This document shows positions 18,592 to 27,300 of a DNA stretch of 64,000 nt, one piece after another. Source of the stretch: JAGQPD01 sp020426865 (lineage in GTDB: Bacteria; Planctomycetota; Planctomycetia; Pirellulales; Pirellulaceae). The notes under the pieces are model-generated. The model saw nothing but the letters and a program-made list of their open reading frames with translations, did not search any database and was not told the DNA's origin. A program made the translations under genes and the position numbers. Location of the stretch: contig JAWKTN010000007.1 of NCBI GenBank assembly GCA_041399065.1, forward strand, positions 1 to 64,000. Reading direction: 5' to 3'. Within the stretch, counting starts at the first letter, position 1. Each line of letters starts with the position of its first letter.

Positions 18592-19635
18592 ATGCCATCT
18601 CAACTGCCACCCCTTCCGTGCGAACAAGCGTTGATCGAAAATCTGCCGACGACGCTGCGTTCGGAGCGCGCACTAGTGATTTCGCCCGGCCGCGGTCAGA
18701 CGGCTGTGCACGTGGCAGCAACTGTTCCGGAATGTCGTCCAACGGTGTGGTATGCCGACCTGCACCGGGCTCGGCTTGCGCAGGAGGCGATCGGCGAACA
18801 CGATCTGCCCATCGACGTGGCCTGCAACGCTGATCTGCCGGATGCGCTATTCGACCTGGCGGCCGTCGCCGTACTGGCGCGCGACGAGGCCGAGTGGACT
18901 CGGGACATCCTGCAACAAGCTCACCAGCGACTTGACATGCATGGACAATTGATCGCGTCGGTCGATAACCCTCGCGATCGATGGTTAGGGGAACAGATGC
19001 GGAGCATGTTCGATAAGGTCACCTGCCACGATACCGATAAAGCGCGCATCTATTCCGCACGAAAAACGCACCAGCTGAAGAAAGTGCGTGACTTCGGTTG
19101 CGAGTTCGTGTTTCGCGACGAGGAGCGTTTAATTCATGCCTTTAGTCGACCGGGTGTGTTTTCGCACCGAAAACTTGACGCTGGCGCGCGGCAGTTGTTG
19201 CGAATTGTCGACGTTGCCGCTGGAGAACGCGTGCTCGACCTCGGCTGCGGAAGCGGCGCCGTTGGAATCGCTGCGGCCTTGCGTGCGCCTGACGTCAAGG
19301 TGTTCGCCGTTGATAGCCATGCACGAGCTGTCGAATGTACGCGCCGCGGCGCCGATTTCAATGGCGTCACCGACCTTGAGACGATCTGGAACGCCGACGG
19401 GCAATTCCAACTGGACGCACCGGTCGATATTGTCTTGGCGAACCCGCCCTATTACGGCGACTTCTCCATCGCCGAACATTTCTTGTCCGTTGCTCGGCGT
19501 GTGTTGCGGCCGGGAGGAGCGGCATTGTTTGTTAGCAAATCCCCCACCTGGTACGCACAGTCGATGTCTTGTTGCATGAAAGACGTCGAATTGATCGAAA
19601 GCGGCAAGTATTACGTTGCGTGTGGCAGGAAATAG
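18592..19635 (+). CDS. RsmC-like class I methyltransferase (MTS domain)
   Basis: A 347-residue protein with the two-domain build of RsmC/RlmG-type rRNA guanine-N2 methyltransferases. A degenerate N-terminal methyltransferase-like half is followed by an active C-terminal half: RVLDLGCGSGAVGIAAAL (SAM site, about residues 208-225), VFAVDSHARAVE, and the NPPYYGD motif that defines amino-group methyltransferases. The ATG at 18592 is chosen; an in-frame TTG lies 9 bases earlier. By family it may methylate rRNA, but the site cannot be told from sequence. Confidence 0.8.
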   Translation: MPSQLPPLPCEQALIENLPTTLRSERALVISPGRGQTAVHVAATVPECRPTVWYADLHRARLAQEAIGEHDLPIDVACNADLPDALFDLAAVAVLARDEAEWTRDILQQAHQRLDMHGQLIASVDNPRDRWLGEQMRSMFDKVTCHDTDKARIYSARKTHQLKKVRDFGCEFVFRDEERLIHAFSRPGVFSHRKLDAGARQLLRIVDVAAGERVLDLGCGSGAVGIAAALRAPDVKVFAVDSHARAVECTRRGADFNGVTDLETIWNADGQFQLDAPVDIVLANPPYYGDFSIAEHFLSVARRVLRPGGAALFVSKSPTWYAQSMSCCMKDVELIESGKYYVACGRK

Positions 19636-19702
19636 GACGCAGAACGTTCGCGCCGGTGCCGACGAATGGTTGCTGCAGCGGTGATTTCGCCCCAATGCGG
19701 CG

Positions 19703-21319
19703 CTAGCGTACCGGGGCCGAACGACCAGTATCAACGCACTCCCGCAACGATCTCTTCAGGTCGGCGACGACATCGGGACGGGCATTGTAGAGATTCGTGG
19801 TCTCACCGGGATCGGCTGCCAAGTCGTATAGCTGTCCCGGTGCTGTCGGATCCAAATCCGGAAGAGCGTACGGTTTCATTCCCCAACGGCCGTCGCGTGT
19901 GTAGTCGTTTCCGCCCGAGCCTTGATGATCGAGGTATTTCCAGGTGCCCCGCCGAATCGACAGCTGCAGCGTCCATGTTTGTTCGAGCATATGCGGTCGT
20001 ATCGACGGGCTTGAATCTTCGCCCAACAGAGCTGGCAGCATATTGTAACTGTCCTCCGCCGATTCGTTCGGTAGATCGAAACCGACAATCGCGGCACAAG
20101 TTGCCAGTAGGTCGGTCAGACTCACCAGCTGGGCGCTCACCGACCCCGCCACTACCTTACGCGGCCATCGTACAATAAAGGGGACACGGTGGCCTCCTTC
20201 CCATTGGTCGCGCTTGACGCCGCGCCATGGTCGTGCACCATCGTGTTGATAGTCCCTCCGCATCGAGATGACCGAGGGCGCTTCGGGCCCGTTGTCGCTG
20301 GTGAAAATGACAATCGTGTTGTCGGCGATCCCCTGTTCTGTCAGTGTGCCGAGCAACTGGCCTACGATCCAATCCATCTCGTGGATAAAGTCGCCATGCG
20401 GTCCCGCATTTGTAGCACCCTTAAAACGATCGGCGGCAAACGACGGAAGGTGAACAGCCTGCATCGAATGGAAAAGAAAGAACGGCCTTTCCGGTTGCTC
20501 GGTCACATGCTTGCGGATGAATGCGCAACTCTTCTCCAAAAACATGAGATCCACTTTTTCCAGATCATAGTCTGGGGCGATCATGCCGCGGCGATTGTCA
20601 TGCGAATACTCGTGTTGAGGAAGACCTTGCGGATCGAGCTGTTGAGTTGGCGGAATGGGGATGTGATCGCCATCGATGTACGCGTACAACCAATCTGTCG
20701 TTGGACAACAGACGGTTCCAAAGAAATGGTCGAATCCTCGATGGAGCGGTCCGTCGGGTATCGAACGCGAATAGTCAATCTGCTTCACGGCGTCCAGTCC
20801 GCCACCACGGATCGGTTGACCAGCGTGGTCGACAAATGTCATACCGATGTGCCATTTACCAAACAACGCCGTGGTGTATCCCCTTTGTTGCAGCATCGCT
20901 GGCAAAGTGAGTCGACGCTCTTCGATGAGACACGGACCGCCAACTCCAGTGAAGACGCCGCGAAACCCTGTTCGAAATGCCATCCGTCCGGTGAGTATTC
21001 CGTACCGCGAGGGCGTACACACCGTTGATGCACTGTGCGCATCGGTGAAACGCATGCCCTGCTTGGCGAGCGAATCGATATTGGGCGTCGATACTTTTGC
21101 ATCGGCGTTGTAGCACGTGACGTCGCCGTAACCGAGGTCATCGGCGAGGATCAAAAGAATATTCGGATACGGCTGCGGTGACGTAGCAATGGAGGTACCC
21201 GTCGCCAATAGAGTCAACAACAGGGCCAACAACAGGGCCAACAACAAAGGTCCAGCGAAATCACGGGATTTGCAGTATTTGGCAACGTTCGGGGACACGG
21301 GTCGGGTACTTATAAGCAT
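19703..21319 (-). CDS. Secreted arylsulfatase family protein
   Basis: A type I sulfatase that hydrolyses sulfate esters. A signal segment rich in Leu (LLLALLLALLLTLLATG) precedes the mature part, which begins YPNILLILADDLGYGD, the metal-binding start of the family. CTPSR carries the Cys that is converted to formylglycine. GKWHIG and TSDNGPEA complete the active-site motifs. The likely start is the ATG at 21319 rather than 21364. Planctomycetes have many sulfatases for algal and other sulfated polysaccharides; the substrate is unknown. No maturase gene is nearby. Confidence 0.92.
   Translation of the reverse strand: MLISTRPVSPNVAKYCKSRDFAGPLLLALLLALLLTLLATGTSIATSPQPYPNILLILADDLGYGDVTCYNADAKVSTPNIDSLAKQGMRFTDAHSASTVCTPSRYGILTGRMAFRTGFRGVFTGVGGPCLIEERRLTLPAMLQQRGYTTALFGKWHIGMTFVDHAGQPIRGGGLDAVKQIDYSRSIPDGPLHRGFDHFFGTVCCPTTDWLYAYIDGDHIPIPPTQQLDPQGLPQHEYSHDNRRGMIAPDYDLEKVDLMFLEKSCAFIRKHVTEQPERPFFLFHSMQAVHLPSFAADRFKGATNAGPHGDFIHEMDWIVGQLLGTLTEQGIADNTIVIFTSDNGPEAPSVISMRRDYQHDGARPWRGVKRDQWEGGHRVPFIVRWPRKVVAGSVSAQLVSLTDLLATCAAIVGFDLPNESAEDSYNMLPALLGEDSSPSIRPHMLEQTWTLQLSIRRGTWKYLDHQGSGGNDYTRDGRWGMKPYALPDLDPTAPGQLYDLAADPGETTNLYNARPDVVADLKRSLRECVDTGRSAPVR
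21215..21250 (-). repeat. 12-bp tandem repeat in sulfatase signal-peptide coding region
   Basis: On the plus strand the unit CAACAACAGGGC occurs at 21215-21226 and 21227-21238, with a degenerate third copy to 21250. Being 12 bp long it keeps the frame, and it encodes repeated Leu/Ala blocks of the hydrophobic core. Copy-number change would lengthen or shorten the signal peptide by four residues. Confidence 0.75.
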
Positions 21320-21427
21320 GTATGTAATTGAACGACTCCTATGTCGTCCACAGGTAGTCGCCACCCACGCAGCGTACTACGGACATTGGGCATCGCCAGT
21401 TCATCGCACGGGGTCATTGTTGTGGGC

Positions 21428-22873
21428 TTATGGAACTGACATTGTAGTGTTTGCCACCTGTGACAGCAAATGCGCTACGACATCGCGAGCGTCATAGGCG
21501 AGTCCATTGTCGCTTGACAAGTACGTGAGCACGCTATTCACATCGTCGCCGGAGGTGAGAAGGGGCAGTTCTTCGATGCCGTCGCGGATCTGGCCCAGTC
21601 CGACGTTGGCGAGCAGCGCATTGCACAAGCATTGGCGTCCGCACGTATCCTGGTACTCGCCCCCCTTTTGCATATAGGCATCGATCCGTTCCGCCGGGCA
21701 CCGCCATCCTAGTGACTGGTCGTCTCTTTCGAATGCGTGCCGCAAATACCCGAGATCGCACGTGCGCCGCCGCGGGGTAGTTTGCCGGTCGCTGAGCGTG
21801 CCGTTCAGCTGCAGCACTTTAAATGGGAATCCTGTTGGTGACGCGACGGGGTCGGTAATTACATCGAGCGTGCCCGCCCGAATTTGCTCGAGCGTTTGCT
21901 GTTTGAGCGCCGACGTTAGCCCGGATTCATTGCAGAATGCGAACGCCGTGCCAACCTGTATGCCAGTAGCTCCTAATCCCAACGCTTCGCAAAGCCGCTC
22001 GGGGGAACCGTAGCCGCCGGCCAGCCAAAACGGCCGGTCAAGCTTGCAGAATGCTTCGAAGTCCACGTCATCCCGCTGGCCGTAAATTGGTTCACCACGT
22101 TCGTTCAATCGCATTGGCCCGCGAGGTGGTGCATTGTGACCGCCCGCCGTGTGGCATTCGACGACAAACCCGTCGACGTGGCCGTTCGCCTTCTTGGTCA
22201 ACATCGATGCCAATGTCGCGGAGGCTACGATCGCCAGGAACGCGGGGCGATTGAGCCACGGCATGTCGGCACCGCAAATGGAACGCGGGTCGAAGCGGAC
22301 ATCGTAATCGCGATCGCCGCTTACGCCCTCCACATCGATGGGCAACGAGCACGGTAAACCCTCGGCGAGTCGATCGAGGATTCCCGGAATCGTTCGCGGA
22401 ATTCCTGCACCCATCAACACGTAGTCGACCCCAGCAAACATCGCCCCGAATAGCGATGGAACTATCGAGGTTTGGATCTTGTGCAAATAGTTGATGCCGA
22501 TCGGGCCGTGGTGGTCTTCTTTCGCCAAGTAGACTTCCACAAAATTGGCCAGGACAAGCAACTCCTGTTGCGATTGGGTCGGCATATGGCTGGGCAATGG
22601 ACACGTCGCAAACGGCGCAGCAGGGTGCTTGCCTCCGGGTATGTAGTATCTCTCCCAGACCCGTGTGGCTATGTCGTGATACGGAAACGCGTCGAATGCG
22701 CGGCGCAAGTCGCCGGCTGGGTCGCCAAGTTGAAGGCGACGGACGAGGACCACATCCAGTGCGGTTCCGGATACGACACCAAGTTGTCCGGTCTCTGCGA
22801 CAGCCCGTGCCAACTGCCAACCAGAAACGGCGACACCCATGCCACCTTGAATAATCATTGGATATTTGGACAT
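21428..22873 (-). CDS. Nitronate monooxygenase-like flavin oxidoreductase
   Basis: An FMN-dependent TIM-barrel enzyme of the 2-nitropropane dioxygenase/nitronate monooxygenase family. Visible marks are the N-terminal PMIIQGGMGVAVSGWQLA, the CHTAGGHNAPPRG segment with the family's His, and PFWLAGGYGSPERL, then GATGIQVGTAFAF for phosphate binding. At 481 residues it is longer than the usual 320-380, with a Cys-rich tail (CGRQCLCNALLANVGLGQ). The start at 22873 is supported by GGAGG upstream. The longer class may act on substrates other than nitronates; the reaction is not certain. Confidence 0.8.
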   Translation of the reverse strand: MSKYPMIIQGGMGVAVSGWQLARAVAETGQLGVVSGTALDVVLVRRLQLGDPAGDLRRAFDAFPYHDIATRVWERYYIPGGKHPAAPFATCPLPSHMPTQSQQELLVLANFVEVYLAKEDHHGPIGINYLHKIQTSIVPSLFGAMFAGVDYVLMGAGIPRTIPGILDRLAEGLPCSLPIDVEGVSGDRDYDVRFDPRSICGADMPWLNRPAFLAIVASATLASMLTKKANGHVDGFVVECHTAGGHNAPPRGPMRLNERGEPIYGQRDDVDFEAFCKLDRPFWLAGGYGSPERLCEALGLGATGIQVGTAFAFCNESGLTSALKQQTLEQIRAGTLDVITDPVASPTGFPFKVLQLNGTLSDRQTTPRRRTCDLGYLRHAFERDDQSLGWRCPAERIDAYMQKGGEYQDTCGRQCLCNALLANVGLGQIRDGIEELPLLTSGDDVNSVLTYLSSDNGLAYDARDVVAHLLSQVANTTMSVP

Positions 22874-23334
22874 GACTTTCCTTGCCTCCAGGGTTTTGCC
22901 AAGCCCGACCTGCAACCGGCAGCACATTTGTACCGAACAACCATCAAGGGCGGGATTACCTGAATTGTAGAGGCTTGGCCGTCCGACAAGACCGTCCGCA
23001 CGTAAACGTTATGTAAATCGTTGCCTTTGCGCCCACGTAAACCATCGAGCCTTACCCCAAATCTTGAAGGTGTGCGGAATGGCACAATGAGACGGCAAGC
23101 AAGGTAGGTTAGCACTGATTCCTTGTCACTGATTCCTTGTCGCCCAGATCCCCCTTTCCGTGCCCCTGCGGCCCCATGAGACCGTCTGCCCACGAGCGTA
23201 CGACGAAGGTGCCACCCTGGTATTCGCCGCGAGCCCGTTACGCGGTGCGGGAATACCGCGATACGGCTGGGGACAACCGTGGAACTTTGGGTGGAAACAT
23301 ACCGCATTCGGGCTGGTGGTGAGGGGATGATCGA
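22874..23334. other. Intergenic spacer with dispersed repeat
   Basis: No gene is supported. It contains one copy of a 20-bp sequence (23256-23275) found again at 24908-24927. Confidence 0.4.
23256..23275 (+). repeat. Dispersed 20-bp repeat, copy 1
   Basis: CCGCGATACGGCTGGGGACA is identical to 24908-24927, and the bases after it stay similar. The two copies flank the ribokinase gene in the same orientation. It may be a genome-wide intergenic repeat of this lineage. Confidence 0.7.
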
Positions 23335-24252
23335 TTAGAGCAAGGCCAAGATATCCGTGCGCGTTGGCATGGACGGTTGCGCGCCAAGTCGTGATGCGGC
23401 AAGTGCTCCCGCGGCATTCGCGAATCGGACTGCTTGCCTTAGGTCGTTCGTCTCCGACCAACATACGGCAAGTGCCCCGGCGAAGGCATCGCCTGCTGCT
23501 GTGGTGTCGACGGTCGACACAGAAAACGGCTCGATCAGAGTCGTATCGCGACCGTTGCAGAACATCGTCCCATGCTCTCCCAAAGTCAATGCGACGTTGC
23601 GGGCTCCCCGCTCGTGCAACAGACCGGCCGCATGGGCGGCATCCTCAAGATTGCCCACTGTCGCTCCGGAAAGCGTCGCCGCTTCGCTTTCGTTCGGACA
23701 CAGCAAGTCCACTTGCAACAGTTCCTCGGGCCAAAGGTGAACCGCGGGGGCAGGATCGAGAATCACCCGCACCTGAGCGTCACGGGCGATGCGGATGGCG
23801 GCGAGTACCGTGTCGAGGGGAATCTCTAATTGAAGCAGTAAGATGTTGCTGGCCGCGATCACGTCGCGCGCAGCCAGGATGTCCGCGGTGGTGACCCGAG
23901 CGTTCGCGCCCGGCACGACCATGATTGAGTTCTGCCCGAGCCGATTGACGGCGACGACAGCCATACCACTGGCACAGTTCTTCGTTGTCGGGATACGGTT
24001 GCAGATAACACCATGCGCAGCGAGATTGCCGACCAGCCGTTCAGCGAACGCATCGTCACCGACTCGGCCAATCATCGTGACGCTCCCGCCGGCTCGCGCC
24101 GCCGCAACCGCCTGATTGGCGCCCTTGCCGCCACAGATTTCTGAGACGGAATTTGCCATCACAGTCTCTCCCTCGCGTGGCAATGAGTCGCACCGCACCA
24201 CCAAATCCATGTTGATCGAACCGATGACTGTGATCCGTGGTTCAGGTTTCAT
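23335..24252 (-). CDS. rbsK: Ribokinase
   Basis: A PfkB-family sugar kinase of 305 residues that phosphorylates D-ribose at O5 with ATP. It has the N-terminal family motif EICGGKGANQAVAAARAGG (about residues 38-56) and the C-terminal motif DTTAAGDAFAGAL with the catalytic Asp (normally DTTGAGD; here Ala replaces the first Gly). ITVIGSINMDLVV at the start is typical of ribokinase rather than other PfkB members. GGAG precedes the ATG. No ribose transporter is adjacent, so a role in nucleoside or ribose salvage is inferred. Confidence 0.88.
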   Translation of the reverse strand: MKPEPRITVIGSINMDLVVRCDSLPREGETVMANSVSEICGGKGANQAVAAARAGGSVTMIGRVGDDAFAERLVGNLAAHGVICNRIPTTKNCASGMAVVAVNRLGQNSIMVVPGANARVTTADILAARDVIAASNILLLQLEIPLDTVLAAIRIARDAQVRVILDPAPAVHLWPEELLQVDLLCPNESEAATLSGATVGNLEDAAHAAGLLHERGARNVALTLGEHGTMFCNGRDTTLIEPFSVSTVDTTAAGDAFAGALAVCWSETNDLRQAVRFANAAGALAASRLGAQPSMPTRTDILALL

Positions 24253-24464
24253 AGGAACTCTCCATCATTCATCGGCCGCGTCAGTCGCACTCAGAGAATA
24301 ACAAATCTGCGAGGTGCGGGCGAGTCGGCTTGGTATGCGCACTAGCTCGGCCAATCCCAAGCCGGCGAGGGGCCAAGGAACGATACAATGGGAATCCCGC
24401 TTGCCATTCGCGCCAAGAAGCACAAACTCGCGGCTATGGCCAACTCGCTATGCCGTATGTGTGT

Positions 24465-24700
24465 CGGCCCTCCGGGCCTGGGATGCGCGGGGGCACGTCA
24501 CCGGTGGCTGCGCCACCGGCAGAGGTTGTTGCGGCCCTCCGGGCCGAAGGCCTGGAAGGCCTTTGCACTGATAGAACGAACGCGAGCTCAAGCTCGCCGT
24601 CCCAGGGCCGAAGGCCCGAAACAACCCCTGCCGGGCCCGAAGGGCCCGAAGGGCCCGGTATCCGCGCCCCACGCCCCCAGGGCCGAAGGCCCGACACAAG
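24465..24700. repeat. REP-like cluster of GGGCCGAAGGCCC palindromes
   Basis: The palindromic unit GGGCCGAAGGCCCG occurs at 24605-24618 and 24680-24693. Each lies within a 23-base block matching at all but one position (24601-24623 and 24676-24698). Between them GGGCCCGAA is repeated in tandem (24633-24658). Variants such as CCCTCCGGGCC and GGCCGAAGGCC lie further left (24467-24560). Spacing is irregular, so it is not CRISPR. It looks like an intergenic REP/BIME-type element. Confidence 0.7.
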
Positions 24701-24907
24701 TGTGTTACGGTCCAGCGCCGGGATCGCAGTCATACTCGGCATCGCGGTACGCGTACTCGTAGTCGGCCGTTGTCGATCGACAAGGGTTCAACATTCGTTC
24801 CATTGCCGGCGCGATCACCGAGTACGAGTACCGCTGCGCACAGTACGAGTACGGCGAAGTGCCACACCCGGGTCTTTGACGCCAGCGCGTCGTGTCTTGC
24901 GGCGTTG

Positions 24908-24927
24908 CCGCGATACGGCTGGGGACA
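24908..24927 (+). repeat. Dispersed 20-bp repeat, copy 2
   Basis: Exact copy of the repeat at 23256-23275; see there. Both copies are intergenic. Confidence 0.7.
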
Positions 24928-25097
24928 GTCGTCGGACTTTGGCAGAACGGCTGAAATCACGCGGTTGCCGCCAAGTGACTTCGTTATCAGGAAACGCGCG
25001 ACCCGCAACTCGCGTGAATGTCATCGCTCTGGCTAATTGTGATGCACGGGAGGCACCCAATGCGTCCTCGTTCCAGCTGTAACGCTCCGATGTTGCA

Positions 25098-25136
25098 CTT
25101 GGCCCCCTCGCCGGCTTGCCGGGCGAGGGGGCCAAG
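25098..25136. terminator. Strong 15-bp hairpin, terminator-like
   Basis: CTTGGCCCCCTCGCC (25098-25112) pairs perfectly with GGCGAGGGGGCCAAG (25122-25136) across a 9-base loop. Only a weak T-rich stretch (ATTCTTT) follows on the plus strand. No annotated gene ends just before it, so it may insulate pgi from the spacer or be another mobile palindrome. The structure is certain; its role as a terminator is not. Confidence 0.45.
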
Positions 25137-25188
25137 ATTCTTTGCGTGACACATCGTCTGGACCGATAGTCCCAATACCTTGAACCAT

Positions 25189-25243
25189 CAGGTATTATTA
25201 CCTAGCACTGCTAGGTACCACTACCTAGCAGTGCCAGGTATTG
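25189..25243. repeat. Nested inverted repeats of TACCTAGCA
   Basis: TACCTAGCACTGCTAGGTA (25199-25217) is an almost perfect palindrome. It is followed 4 bases later by TACCTAGCAGTGCCAGGTA (25222-25240), which is its near inverse. CAGGTATT ends also mirror each other on the two sides. The element lies about 200 bp upstream of pgi and could be an operator pair, a recombination site or a foldback sequence. Confidence 0.7.
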
Positions 25244-25443
25244 TCATGGCATCTCGCTACGAAGGACTTGGGAAGACGGCAGTGTAGCGATGTTGGGTGA
25301 ACCAACTCGGCGGCCACGCACGAACGACAGCGCGGGCCTCCTATCGGTTTCGCAACGCATTCGATACGATATGGCGGATGAAACGGTTACTTGAAGATGC
25401 GGCGACGGCGGCACTGCGAAAACTGCAAATAGGGGGCTACGTT

Positions 25444-27066
<1,623 letters not shown>

Positions 27067-27300
27067 CAAAGTGCTAGCGGCTGACGGCACCAAAGGTCGC
27101 CAACAACCAGAGGCATCATGATTAGAATCCCGGACGCAATCACGGGCCTGCTTGCATGGAATTAACAATCCTGTTCCAATAATCCCCATACACGGCGCGC
27201 GGGGTAAACGACCGCGGATGTTTTTCCGAAAAGCCATCAAGTGCGTTACGGAAATGCATCAGCCACAGCGAAAATGGAATGTTATAAGGAGTCTATTGGC

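Larger units (their letters stand above)
24253..25443. other. Long spacer rich in palindromic repeats
   Basis: No real gene is supported in these 1.2 kb. Open frames crossing it read as Pro/Gly/Arg-rich artefacts of the repeats. It contains the GC-rich palindrome cluster (24465-24700), a dispersed 20-bp repeat (24908-24927), a strong hairpin (25098-25136) and nested inverted repeats (25189-25243). It separates the divergent rbsK and pgi genes and must hold the pgi promoter, which I could not locate. Confidence 0.6.

Noticed and set aside
24465..24700. Possible CRISPR array
   Set aside because: The repeats are short, palindromic and irregularly spaced, with no unique spacers and no cas genes.
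24330..25082. Open frames of 250 and 124 residues rich in Pro, Gly and Arg, one with collagen-like GPKGPKGP
   Set aside because: They arise from translating the GC-rich palindromes; no ribosome site, no family pattern, and overlapping frames look equally coding-like.
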